From Micropterus salmoides (taxonomy: Eukaryota; Chordata; Actinopteri; Centrarchiformes; Centrarchidae): a DNA stretch of 64,000 nt. Positions 24,678 to 35,495 of the stretch are shown here, one piece after another. The notes below the pieces were generated by a model. It saw nothing but the letters and a program-made list of their open reading frames with translations, did not search any database and was not told the DNA's origin. A program made the position numbers and the translations under genes. Numbering within the stretch: the first letter of the stretch is position 1; every line of letters begins with the position of its first letter. Location: contig NW_024044681.1 in the NCBI RefSeq assembly GCF_014851395.1, forward strand, positions 23,313,036 through 23,377,035. The letters run 5' to 3'.

Positions 24678-25334
24678 TCATTCAGCCAAAGCACTCAGTA
24701 CTGAGTTAGTCAGTAAGAAACAAGAGACATCCCACAGGTAGAAATGGAGGAGAGAGCACGGGGACGACCAGGAAGCCGCCATGCAGATGTCGTCCACCGT
24801 CATCCCACCGTGCAATGCCACAGAGGAGGAGACGCCTCTTGTGGAGTGCGTCCTGATGCCATCTGGAGGGGACTCACTGGCTGACATATAGGCCTGTGAA
24901 ATAGCCTGAGACATGACAGAGCCACAGAGAAGGCAGCTGAAAGAAACTTAAGGTCTGCCATCTCTAAAGGCTCAAAAGGGGGCTTGTGTTTGCACGTGTA
25001 AAACCAGCGCCAAATGCCACTGTGGAACAACAGGCCGTGTCACCGGCCTGTGCCTCCGCACCACTTTCAGGAAACACTTCACCAGGGGGTTAGCGCTAGA
25101 CCCCTGTCCACGAACAGCTGGAGGAACGAAAGCAGCCCTGGCAGCAGACAGGCCACCGGTTCCAATCCCTGGTTGGTTCAAACACCAACGTTGGAAAGCC
25201 TTGGAGGAGTAAGAGGACTGAGTAGAGGCGGCTCTCGACCCCTGGATGAACCAAACCACCTCACGGGAGAGACCTAGACCTTCCAGGCGCTGCCTCTCAG
25301 CCAGCCCCTGTGGGTCCAGCCGAGAAGCGGACAA
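24678..25334 (-). pseudogene. DIRS tyrosine recombinase remnant
   Basis: Pieces in three frames read LDPQGLAERQRLEGLGL, GSRAASTQSSYSSKAFQRW, NPLVKCFLKVVRRHRPVT, PFEPLEMADLKFLSA, then AISQAYMSA, GIRTHSTRGVSSS and AASWSSPCSLLHFYLWDV. The HSTR block (HxxR) and the FY tyrosine near the C-terminus are the catalytic residues of this family. The middle part, with the first catalytic arginine (normally after FLSAKTALLLA), is missing between about 24930 and 24900. The enzyme therefore cannot be functional. In an intact element it recombines circular cDNA into the chromosome. Confidence 0.85.
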
Positions 25335-25560
25335 CTCCTGATGGTGCCCCCCGTCTGAGAGAGGGCATCCCCCCTCGTACGTCCCGCAGGCTCAGTAAAA
25401 ACCACAGGGCTTTGGGCTTTGCTTGTTGCTTTGAGCTTCAAGCAGCAGATTAGCCACTTGGCTAACGGCAGCTGGCTCACACAGTGTGGGAAATGTGTGC
25501 TTGGTGTGGCTGGTTCGACTGAGACAGGCACAGACAGCGTTTGTTCAACTACTTCCACAA
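24680..25560 (-). mobile_element. DIRS-type element fragment (RH end and tyrosine recombinase)
   Basis: On the minus strand, a segment ending GDALSQTGGTIRS corresponds to the end of the DIRS RNase H region. It is followed by a tyrosine recombinase remnant. DIRS elements integrate with a tyrosine recombinase instead of a DDE integrase and have no ordinary LTRs. Only about 0.9 kb remains, with frame changes. A second DIRS fragment, from the RNase H part, is at 62640-63245 on the opposite strand. Confidence 0.8.
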
Positions 25561-28500
25561 AAGGAGCAACAAGATTTCACACATAGCTTTTTTTGACCAA
25601 CGAGGGTCGGCCAGCAGCAATTAAACCGGTTGCTAGATGTCATTAGCTGCAGATAATGTGGTGCAACCTGGACACATGGGGTTTCTCTGGTCGGCTGATC
25701 AGGGACAAACCGCATGTCAGCTACACGTTAGTTTACCATTAGCTACCTGTTAGCTCAACGTTAGCCTGATGGTAGCATCCTTGTAGCCTAACGATGCTCG
25801 CCGCAGCAACATAGCAACATCGTTGTTGCTGTCTCTAGCGGACCGCACCACTGCCTAGAGGGTGTTGTCTCATGCAGCAAACCGCGGCAATGTGGACACT
25901 GTAGCCTATTAGTATTGTCATTGATTCCACCGTTTTAGTATCCCCGACAGGGCCCCTGCAACTCTTGCCCAATTAGTGCAGTTTGTTTGCGCTGATATGA
26001 AGCTGTCAATCAAACTCTGGTGCAGACCACTTGTGATGTGAAAGCAAACTAACCAACCACAAGATGCTGATCATGAAACCTGTTCAGGAAGCTATCTTAT
26101 AACTGATCCATATAAGCCATGTATATATTTATGCAAATAATTTGATAACCACCTATGCACATCAGCAGGTATGCATTTGTGACAGTGATCCCACAATAAT
26201 AAAACCCAATCATGTCTCTCTTATGTTAATTAATCATAACATATCTAAAATATTAATAATGCTTATAATCAGTTATTTCTTCATGACACCACAGAACACA
26301 AATATACACATCAGAAGCATTAAAGTGTTGCATAAACTTCAGTGGAATTTGATTTCCCCATCAAACTGTCCTATCAACGAATTACCTGTCAATTCCACGT
26401 TTACACCTCTTGGTTCGTTAGACAGTATGAACATGAACATGAACTGAACCAGAACTAAAATGCAACAATGTTTAATTTTTTCCCCATGGTCCGGACCAGA
26501 TACAGGTGTGAAAGCAGTTTCCAGCCTTTCTGCAGTATTTATTTCCCTTCCTGTTATTTGTAACAATAAAAGTGTGGAAAAAGGTGCCCACCTTATAAGG
26601 GCCCACTAGAGGATCTCACCCCCTCTGCAATGAACCATCAGCTCTGCGTCTGATTGCTGTGAAGGGATGCAGACATTCACTGTCCAGAGAGACTTAAGTG
26701 TTCAGTGATCCTGTGAAATATCATCACATTTACTGTACGGATTGGCAGAGAATTTGTCAGACATTCATATTTCTTAGACAATGTATCTGGCTTTGGTGAT
26801 CCATTGACTTTTCATTTCACTGTGACCCAAACCTGATGGTGGCACTCATCAGAGTGAAATGTCTTGACAACTACAGGGTTGATCACCATGGAATTTCGTA
26901 CACACATTTTTGTTCCCCTCAGAATTTTTCCCCAGATTTTTATTAAGCACCATTATCAGGTCCAAATGTTAATTCACATTCAGGTTACATTAACAGGCTT
27001 CTCAGTCTTAGCTGACCATTGCTTTCAATGGTTAAAATGACAAACATCACAGGCAGAAGATAACATTAGTTGTAAAATGTAAATGATCGGAAGAGTGCCC
27101 TCGCTGGCAGCTGTGGCGTCTATGCTACCCTGCCATTACTCTCTGTGAGTATATGGATCAACAATGGAAAGGTGGATTACCATACATGTTTTGATAAAGT
27201 AGATTTAACTGAAATGCATCAAATGTGGATAGTTTTCACTTTTTTGTACATATGGCTGAAAGTGAGATTTTATCTGGAATCACGATAAGTTTTCAAATGT
27301 CGTATTTCGGTGCTTCCATAATGCCAGGTTTAATGCATTTTTGTTTTCTATTTGGTCCCACAGAAACAAATAGTTGCCATTATCAGAAATTACACTTGCT
27401 TGTTTCACATTTATTCAATCGAGAAAAAGGGGTTGTGTCTGCCTATTTGAAGCCTATTTTCTTTATCATCCTGTTTCACATTGATTCAGCTACAGAAATC
27501 CAACCTAAAAGCTATTTAGCACAGCCATATTTTTCTTCCTTTTCATGATGAGTATGGGAGTGATAGAGTTGTTTTTGTCTCTGCCCGTCTAATGGTGACT
27601 AAACACTTTTTTGGTGTTGGTGCTGGCAACGTCACTAAATACTATTGAACTTTTTCTTATGAGGAGTGGGAAAGGGAATATTTTGCAACAGGCATCGATG
27701 CAAGTCATCCTATTCAACTTCAAAATCACAGGTCATATAAAATGAAATCGGTGCCTTCCTTAACAATCCAAAAGAGGGATTGATCTGCTTGGGAAAAGGA
27801 AGACAAAAGCAGTAAACCAAAAGTATGTTTTACTACTTTTTGTTACCTTACCTTCCTAGATTAGTTTTGTTTCTTGTGTTGGCTTATCTCACTCTGAAGT
27901 TATTCCCAACACCATGTTTTGTTTAACTACTACTGTGAATAATAACAGTAATAACAGTAATAATAACAGTAATAGTCATACTCTAGCAGTCTGTCACTGT
28001 GTCTGCTTGGGACTTGGGGAAGATCTCAGGGACACATTTGATTCCCTCACTGACCTTCTAAACAACTTCTAACACAATCGACCTGACTACACTACAGGTA
28101 CTCAGATACTATAGTATGTACCGACAAAATTTTTCCATGTTGATGCATTAAAATTAGAAATGTTTTTTACATGACTCCATTAGAGTAGTTACCCTATGGG
28201 CCTTTTCATTCTTCTTTGAAATATCAAAGAAGATTTTATATCACTGTGTAACAGACCTAAAGATGAAAGACTGAACATATAGATTTAACTTGGTGTTACA
28301 GAGAAGGAAAAAAAAGAAGGAAAACATCTTCTATAGTGTGCCACGGCAAAACAAGCAGGCCAGAGGCAGAGAGATGAGCAGACAGGAAGCTTTAGAAAAA
28401 GTTAATGCATTTTCATACATTGATCATGGATAAACAATAATATTTCAAAGTAAAGAGTTGACTGTGTGAACATTTGCAAGCAGGTGACAAATGTGCATAT

Positions 28501-29010
28501 GGTTTGGAATGCTTTAAAGTACTTGTTATTAACCACAATTTGATGAGCAAACTAGCCAACCTTAGTTTTATCTTAGTCTTAGTAATATCTTCAATCTTAG
28601 TTTTCTACTTGCACTCAAACTTATTTGCTACTCCTGCCTCTAAGGGACTTGCAAGGTAAATCTAACTGGCAACTGTCTCTTTTTCTAGTTAAAATTACAC
28701 ATTTAGCAGTTAATAACATGTAACAGTTTGTACACTCAAAGAGAGTGTGGTTTAGGAAAATGTTAAAGTCTAACAGGCCAATAAACAGGCTGGTTGAATG
28801 TCAGTTTTACAGAAAAGGTTCTAGAATAACCCCATGCAGACTGAGAGCAGATGTATAGGTTGATGCTCTGCTTGCAAATTTTCAGAGTTATGGGTGTTGA
28901 AAGTTTTAAAAGATCAATACTTCAGTCACACAAATAGATGCTGCAACATTTTTGTAATCATTGCATACAATGTGACTCTTTACATTTTGATAGAAGGAAT
29001 TTATCAGGAG
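25561..29010. other. No gene recognised
   Basis: A low-complexity patch at about 25715-25785 repeats GTTAGC/TTAGCC words, and a short AATAACAGT repeat lies at 27940-27975. No exon, LTR or TIR pair could be supported elsewhere. Confidence 0.5.
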
Positions 29011-29110
29011 CAGTAGGGTTGCCACCCGTCCCTTAACATACGGAATAGTCTGAGAACTAAATAGCGCCCCCTGCGTCCCCTCTTAAACAAAAGCGGATGC
29101 AAAAGTACCG
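29011..29110 (+). mobile_element. hAT-like terminal fragment
   Basis: CAGTAGGGTTGCCACCCGTCC followed by TACGGAATAGTC, AAATAGCGCCCC and AAGCGGATGCAAAAGT resembles the left end of a vertebrate hAT family. No right terminus is visible nearby, so it is a fragment. Confidence 0.5.
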
Positions 29111-29407
29111 ACGATGTATGTGAATCACCATGCACCTAAAGTACTTTCCTTGTGACAATGTAAATGAATCACATGCCTACATTATGGTATTTTAAGGTTG
29201 AGGTATAGTGTCAGACACATAAGCATTAATTTAATAAGAGATAAGGCTTTTTAATACCCATTTAAGTAACAAAATACAGTGCCTATGTGAAGAATATAAA
29301 CAAATATGTGCTTATCCAATCTTTAGAATTGCATTATTCAATACTATAGAATTAACAATAGGCTGAAAACATAATAATAATATAAACATGAACATAGTAA
29401 TAATATA

Positions 29408-29605
29408 CAGTCAGGTCCATAAATATTGTGACATCGACACAATTCTAATCTTAGGGCTATATACACCACCACAATGGATTTGAAATGAAACGAACACGAT
29501 GTGCTTTAACTGCAAACTTTCAGCTTTAATTTGAGGGTATTTACATCCAAATCAGGTGAACGGTGTAGGAATTACAACAGTTTTTATATGTGCTTCCCAC
29601 TTTTG
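29408..29605 (+). mobile_element. Mariner/Tc1-like terminal fragment
   Basis: A TA at 29406-29407 precedes CAGTCAGGTCCATAAATATT, the terminus of a widespread fish mariner/Tc1-type element. It is followed by the expected subterminal words CGACACAATTCTAATCTT, CAATGGATTTGAAATGAAAC and CCAAATCAGGTGAACGG. The copy stops near 29605 before the GATA array, so no right end or transposase is present. Confidence 0.75.
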
Positions 29606-29635
29606 TGTGTTTGGAGGGGGGTTGGAAGTAGGGTG

Positions 29636-29701
<66 letters not shown>
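29636..29701. repeat. (GATA)n microsatellite
   Basis: Sixteen or more GATA units in tandem, abutting the truncated mariner-like fragment. Confidence 0.97.
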
Positions 29702-29702
<1 letters not shown>

Positions 29703-30398
29703 GGATACTTCTACCTCCTTTGTATCTCTGCTTTTATGTCGCTCCCTGCTCTTGTCCTGGAAGTGTGGAAGGTGACTGTAATAATCCATCCTCTAGCAAC
29801 AGTCTAGGAATGATAATGTGTCTGGTATAAACCCCTGCATAGTTATATCCTTCATTCAGGACTGTTTTACAAACACTTGCTCACACACACAGTAAAGAGG
29901 CTGTTGAAATGGCAGAGGCGAAGGAGAGACATGATGATAATATTCATATGATATAATATGGAGGCTTTAAAGGGGAAGGACACAGTTGTGAATGACAGTT
30001 ACAGTTAAGATAGTTGTTATCACACAATCTTGGGCTCTGAAGTATTGTTCAGGAGGAGTGAAGGGATGCAAGACCACACAGACATCTCATGCTCAACTTG
30101 AAAAGAAGAGCAGCATTTTCACATAATTGTCCTCCATTTAGACACACTAAACACACACACATTATCACACATGCACAGACACCTGTGATGAAGAATACTG
30201 ACAGGAGCATATTTTTTAACCCCTTCTGGCTCACCAGCAGTCATTCACACACCCCTGTTTACAGTTTATAGAAGCAGGAGTTGTCACGCTTTTGGTCTGT
30301 TTGTGTTACTTTAACTGTCTCAATCCTGAGCTCCTTCCAGTTAATGTAGGCTGGCATTAGACATCCCTCCAATATAAAAACATCATGTGTGTTTGCAG

Positions 30399-30734
30399 TG
30401 GATTAGCAATTGCTAACAGCCTCTCAGATCGCCATCTGCTTGCTGTTGTTTGGCTACATCAGATGGAAGAAGCTCCATAAGCAGACATGGGGAGGTGAGT
30501 TCTACAAACAAATATTAATATAAGTAAGTGACCAAATCAGCTTTTCTGTAAATGGTCGCTCTCTACAGGCCACACAGAGAATAACCCAAAACGAACCCTT
30601 CTGTGTGAAACTTTCTGCAAGCTGGTCCACTGACTATCTTCAGGAGTGGGGCTCCTATATGAAGCTGGCTATTCCCAGTGTTTTCATGACCTACTTTGAA
30701 TGGTGGATCTGGGACATTGGGGGTTTCCTTGCTG
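30399..30734 (+). pseudogene. slc47a1: slc47a1-like (MATE transporter) two-exon fragment
   Basis: Two adjacent exons separated by a 126-bp intron resemble the middle of MATE1 proteins, proton-coupled multidrug/toxin exporters with many membrane spans. Exon A (30399-30494) reads GLAIANSLS then, after an apparent 2-nt loss, IAICLLLFGYIRWKKLHK and QTWGG. It is bounded by TTTGCAG and GTGAGT. Exon B (30621-30734) reads WSTDYLQEWGSYMKLAIPS then VFMTYFEWWIWDIGGFLAG, ending at a GTCAGT donor; phase 1 matches at both ends. The expected acceptor before exon B reads TTTCTGCAA instead of ending in AG. Neighbouring exons were not found within the window. The frame break plus lost acceptor favour a pseudogene, though sequencing error or an alternative acceptor is possible. 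Confidence 0.75.
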
Positions 30735-30787
30735 GTCAGTGTTATTTGCATAACAACTGTTTCCGGTTTTAGTTTGGAGTTGTCTAA

Positions 30788-31452
30788 AGCCTTGTTCACA
30801 CTACACAATTTTAAGCCCGATTTTCCAGTCGGTGAGCTCGGCCGTCAGGCCGTGATCAGGGGTAAATCAGGGGTAAATCAGTGATTGATTGGCGGTCGCC
30901 AGTCATTATGTGTGAACTACTCAATGATGCCTTAAAATGGCTCCCTGAGACATCACTGACACATCGCAGACGCCAGCCAGGAATCTAGCATGAAAATATC
31001 TGGAAGAGTCAGCCGACTCAACATCCACATCCAGCCAATGAGAGCAGACAGCTGGCAGAACAGGCAGCTACTTTTTCTCTGCAAAACACTTTTTACTTAC
31101 CTCCAGCACTCTCTGTAGCACAGACGATCCCTGCTACCTGCGTGTGCTAATCCATTCTTTCATCCATATTCTTTATCTTTATCTTTATAATAACAAACAA
31201 CAGCTGTTTCTTGCGTGAGTTCGCGTCATTTCCCGTTTCACATTTCACTTCTTTTAGTGACAAAATGTGGTTTGGAGACCAGCTGTCGGGTGATACAGCA
31301 GTTGTCAGCCCCTGTAGTGTGTGACCCCCTGTCACCAATCAGTCACGTAGTGTGAACGCCACAACGACTTCAAGACTTCTGTCACAAGACGGCAAGTTGT
31401 ATAGTCTTAACAGCACAGAAATCTGCCGAAGTCGTGTAGTCTGCACGAGCCT
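30788..31452. mobile_element. PIF/Harbinger-like MITE
   Basis: The 665-bp segment begins AGCCTTGTTCACACTACAC and ends with the imperfect inverted counterpart GTAGTCTGCACGAGCCT. It is flanked on both sides by TAA (30785-30787 and 31453-31455), fitting the 3-bp TWA duplication of PIF/Harbinger elements. There is no transposase inside. It lies 53 bp after the slc47a1-like exon B, so it would be intronic in an ancestral gene. Confidence 0.65.
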
Positions 31453-31455
31453 TAA

Positions 31456-32850
31456 GTCATTTGTTGGTGTCTTTATTTACTGATTCTGACTCTTGATTAT
31501 CCCTAAAGTGTTGCACCTGGTATGTTGTCATTATTTCTGTTCAGTCTCTGTCAGCATGTTGTCGTGTAATGGCGTGTTTCTCGGTTCTGTTCTGCTACCT
31601 GCAACCCTGCCTGTTCACAGACCGTATGTTAATGGATTCATTCACGCCCCTGCTTGGATTATTTTTTGTCGCACTGTTTTGGTTTTTGGACTTCACTTTT
31701 GCATATTGGATTTTTTGTTTCTGTTTGGATATCTGGTTTCCTGGACTATTCACATTTTGGATATTTCGACTCTGCAGCTGTAAGTGTTAAACTCATCCAG
31801 CCATATTAGTGTTGTCTGCTTTCCTAAAACCTGTTTATTTACCCAACCTCACGGCCCAATCTGACAGGAGGTGAGCGCATTTTTTTATGCATGTTTGTTG
31901 CACTGATACAAGAGGCACGGCCTTTAGGGATCCATTTATATAAAATGGTTTATAAAATGTAATGCCAACACTTCTTTGATGACAAACTCCATTGATTTAC
32001 CAACCAACATGGCCATGTTGTAATTTAATGGCATGACAGAAAGACCAACCAAGTGACATACATGGTTGGTCAAGATTTAGGACTTTCATGAATTTGAAAA
32101 TAGAGACCAATAGAGTAATATTGCTGGCGCATGTGGCTAATTTTGTGCTTCCAAACCTTGAAATGAGGACAGGGATCAGAGAATAGCTCTGCCATTGTCT
32201 GATCCCCTTTATCTAGCCAGAATCCCACATGAATAACTATGAATGTTATGTTGTCTCTGCAGTAGAGATTTACACTGTTACTACTGAATTACCCTAATAA
32301 TTACTTATGTGCTCAATTGTAGCATCTAGCTCAGGGGGCAAGGTTGTGTGTGTTTGTGTGTGGGCACTGTAGTACTTTAAATTAAATTCAGACCTATGTA
32401 AACACAAGAGTTTTTTTAATACTGTATTCGTAAAAAGCATACAGTAGGAAGAAATAAATAGCTAATGAAAAAGGAAAAAGGCCTTTTGTGTTCATGAGAA
32501 ACCCACATTGTTCAGAAGTCCACAAACTTTGCATTCAATATTCTAACCTGTACAGTTTAAAGTTGTTGAGAAAGAACTGCAACACAGTTGCTTTTACTGG
32601 TCCATTTGTCTCATATTTAATGCAATCATTACTAGACATCTATTTTCCAATTGGCACACCATATTTATAAACTAAGTAAGTTTATAAATACTGTATACTG
32701 AGCATACAGTATACAGACATCAGAGAACTGGGTAATTCTGCAGGAGTGGTTTGAGAAGTTTCCATGGATGTTTTGAGAGATAAGTTACTTAGCTAACTAA
32801 ATGTTAACAACCAATCAGTATTGTCTATGTAAGCTATGTATCTGTCCTCA
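31456..32850. other. No gene recognised
   Basis: Short open frames without domains. The TTTTTTGTTTCTG-rich part around 31620-31780 has no identifiable homology. No repeat boundaries were seen. Confidence 0.45.
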
Positions 32851-32854
32851 ATGG

Positions 32855-33978
32855 ATAACCAACTTAATAGATCTAATAGATTCTGTTGGGCCCCATTTGA
32901 TCTCTGTTTTCAACAGCTCCCTATCTACTGGTTGTGTCCCTGATTATTTTAAAACAGCTTGCGTGAACCCACTTTTAAAGAAACCTGGTTTAGATCCCTC
33001 CCTCCCACATAATTTTAGACCAATTTCAAAACTGCCTTTTATTGCAAAGATTCTAGAATTGTGTCCAAACAGCTGCTCACTGTACTGTAAAATAACAAAA
33101 TATTTGAAAAGTTTCAATCTGGTTTTAGGAAGTACCACAGCACTGAGACTGCCCTGCTTAAAGTCACCAGTGACCTTTTAATGTCTGCTGATGAATGCAT
33201 GTGCTCAGTCCTTGTACTCCTGGACCTTAGCGCTGCTTTTGACACCATTGATCACAACATCATGATAGACAGACTGAGGCACTGGGTGGGGATATCTGGT
33301 ACTGCCCTAGAATGGTTTTCATCCTACCTGTCAAATAGGAAGTTTTGTGTGTCTGTAAACAACTATGTCTCCTCATTCTGTCCAGTTAAATATCGTGTGC
33401 CTCAGGGGTCGGTCTGAGGACCCATTTTGTTTTCCTTGTATCTGCTTCCCCTTGGACATATTATCCATAAACATGGCATTTCTTTTCATATTTATGCTGA
33501 TGACACACAAATATACTTGCCCGTCAGATCCACAGACCCTGGAATGCTGAGTTCACTTAACAACTGCCTTTGTGAAGTTAAAAAATGGATGTCAAATAAT
33601 TTTCTCCAGCTGAACTCAGACAAAACAGAAATCCTGGTCATCGGGTCTCAGCAGATGCCCTAGTAAATCACATTAAGCCTGTGGCAAAGAACCTTGGTGC
33701 TTGGTTTGATAGTAATTTCAATTTTGAGCAGCACACCCCAAAGCTTGTTCAATCATGTTTTTATCAACTTAGAAATATAGCAAAATTCGATCTATGTTAA
33801 CTTTTAAGGACACCGAGACCATTTTAGACATCCTTCATCTCATCACACCTGGATTATTGCAACAGCGTTTTCACCTATTTAACCCAAAAATCTATTGATC
33901 GACTCCAGACTGTCCAGAACTCAACTGCCAGGCTTTTAACCAGAACAAAGAAATATGACCACATTACTCCTTAACCAT
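32855..33978 (+). pseudogene. LINE reverse transcriptase with nonsense mutation
   Basis: Blocks in order are VGPHLISVFNSSLSTGCVPD, FKTACVNPLLKKPGLDPS, NFRPISKLPFIAKILE, YHSTETALLKVTSDLL, LVLLDLSAAFDTIDHNI, CPVKYRVPQGSV, a TGA stop at 33415-33417, GPILFSLYLLPLG, IYADDTQIYLPV and WMSNNFLQLNSDKTEILVIG. Further blocks are NLGAWFDSNFNFE and FISSHLDYCNSV. The ADD catalytic motif is intact. The stop falls exactly where a leucine is expected (GSVLGP). At least one frameshift near 33120 and another at 33663 also break it. The endonuclease half is absent through 5' truncation. Confidence 0.87.
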
Positions 33979-34046
33979 GTTATTGTAGTTAATTAATAAA
34001 TCCTTCAGACTGAGGTAATGGACTTGGAGACTGGATTTTTTCCATT

Positions 34047-35275
34047 CAATTTCAATTCAATTCAATTTTATTTATATAGCGCCAAATCACAACAACAGTT
34101 ATCTCACAGCGCTTCAATGGCATTAGGTCCTGGAGTTTTTTTAAAATGTCAGCCGTGGTGGCACCGGGGAAGCAGTGAGTGGTAGCGTTAAAGAAACGGA
34201 TGTTTCTGGTTATGGAGTCACCGATTATTAGTGTGGTTGGGGAGAAAAGAGGACGAGGAGATGCCGGTTGTGTGGTTCCAGAGCAGGACTGAGCAGAATC
34301 TGCTTCAACACTGAGTGCAGACTGAGGATGGAGTGTGTGAGCTGCCGAGTGTTGTGTTGGAGTAGCAGTAACAGACCTGAGAGAAGGGCTACCCGATGGT
34401 GCAAGGTAGAGACGGCCTCCGGAGCGTCTGAGCACGGCCTCCTTCAGGATCCTACGTCGGGAAGTGGAGGTTTTTGACCGGGATGACGGCCACCGATCAG
34501 GCCCAGCAGCAGACTGGCGGCCCAGCACGGGAGATGTAGCCGGTGAAGGAGATGCAACAGTGTCGGCAGGCACTGTCCACCGAAAGAGATCCGTATATGG
34601 GAGACTCGAAGCCGCAGGTGCATCCGCTGGATGGACCGGAGTGTCGTCAGACAGGGCTGCATAGTGGTCGGAGAGGCCTATGTGCGGAGGAGAGGCAGCC
34701 CCATCCGAGCCTCTCTTGCAGCCACGGACCACCACTTCAGCCCAGGTTGACTGATGCTTCGGAGTCGAGCAGGAGGAAAGCCTGGGAAGCCCAGAGGGGT
34801 CCCATAACACGGTGTCCTGGATGTTGGCGGTTGCGCTAAGAGAAACAATCTGTTTGGCTTGTACTGAAGCCACATCCATAAAGCCAGTCAGCAGGGAATC
34901 TTTCTCTTTGAGTTCCTCTGAAAGTCGTTGTATGTCTTCCATAAGGTCAGCAATCTTCTTGTTCGTTTTCTTAAGGAGTGTGCAGTCCTCATGGGGCAGA
35001 GTTATCTCGGCTAGCATAACGTTAGTCGCTGGAGCTTTGTTGTGGTCAGTAGCGTTGATGACGTTTTTACGGTCATCTAGCTTAAAATCCATGTCGGATG
35101 AATAAAATCCTTGACCCACGTAAAACTTAAGTTAAAAACTTAAGTTAAATAAAAAGGATATAAAAAATGTAACGAAAAAGTGTGGATTAAAACTGGATAA
35201 GAGTCTGGTTTAAGACGGAGCTTCCGACAGGTAGCTACAGACGCCAACACATGCGCAGATTACGTCAGCAAGTTT
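34047..35275 (-). mobile_element. Half-LINE: L2 ORF1 fused to a LINE 3' tail
   Basis: On the minus strand, a 5' UTR (about 35275-35120) and an ORF1 of about 1 kb run directly into the tail GTTGTGATTTGGCGCTATAT followed by AAATAAAATTGAATTGAATT. This tail is a very common 3' terminus of fish LINEs and the likely recognition site of their RT. All of ORF2 is missing, apparently through one deletion at about 34115-34120. The element lies inside a plus-strand LINE. The architecture parallels mammalian HAL1 half-LINEs, which keep ORF1 and a 3' end only. Confidence 0.7.
34052..35119 (-). CDS. LINE ORF1p-like protein, coiled coil plus truncated esterase
   Basis: This is a single 355-codon open frame. 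Residues about 45-90 (LKKTNKKIADLMEDIQRLSE and following heptads) form a probable coiled coil. Residues about 120-290 are Ser/Pro/Arg-rich and low complexity. Near residue 295 begins LIIGDSITRNIRFF, with GDS as block I of an SGNH-hydrolase, then CFPGATTADILKKLQDLM. The esterase is cut there and the last about 20 codons are read from the LINE 3' tail (VVIWRYINKIELN). ORF1p of this clade binds element RNA, and its esterase role is unclear. The frame is intact over its length, which is unusual in this window. The GNxND and HxxD parts of the esterase are missing. Confidence 0.75.
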   Translation of the reverse strand: MGQGFYSSDMDFKLDDRKNVINATDHNKAPATNVMLAEITLPHEDCTLLKKTNKKIADLMEDIQRLSEELKEKDSLLTGFMDVASVQAKQIVSLSATANIQDTVLWDPSGLPRLSSCSTPKHQSTWAEVVVRGCKRGSDGAASPPHIGLSDHYAALSDDTPVHPADAPAASSLPYTDLFRWTVPADTVASPSPATSPVLGRQSAAGPDRWPSSRSKTSTSRRRILKEAVLRRSGGRLYLAPSGSPSLRSVTATPTQHSAAHTLHPQSALSVEADSAQSCSGTTQPASPRPLFSPTTLIIGDSITRNIRFFNATTHCFPGATTADILKKLQDLMPLKRCEITVVVIWRYINKIELN

Positions 35276-35495
35276 TTATCTGTAGCTGAAAGATGTAGTG
35301 AATGGTGTATACTTAGAGAAGGCTGCTGTCCTGTTTTACCCTGTTTTAAAGTTTATTTTTTTCAATTTCCCTATGTTGCTTTTAAACTTTTTTATATTTC
35401 CCTGTTGCTTGTATGTTTTATGTAAAGCACTTTGAATTACCTTGTTGTTGAAATGTGCTATACAAATAAACTTGCCTTGCCTTGCTTTGCTTGTG

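Larger units (their letters stand above)
32855..35495 (+). mobile_element. L2-type LINE, 5'-truncated and interrupted
   Basis: ORF2 RT sequence runs from about 32860 to 33978. The matching 3' end is found only after 35325: TTATGTAAAGCACTTTGAAT, GTTGAAATGTGCTATACAAA, TAAACTTGCC and a CTTGC tandem tail to about 35492. Between them lies a minus-strand half-LINE (34047-35275). The C-terminal end of ORF2 is missing at the left junction, so a deletion accompanied or followed the insertion. The tail sequence differs from the minus-strand LINE at 14-17 kb, so this is another family of the same clade. Confidence 0.78.

Noticed and set aside
29636..29701. Possible CRISPR-like array
   Set aside because: It is a simple GATA tandem without spacers, in eukaryotic context.
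30399..30734. Functional slc47a1 gene
   Set aside because: The apparent 2-nt loss in exon A and the non-AG acceptor before exon B argue against normal expression, and no neighbouring exons were found.
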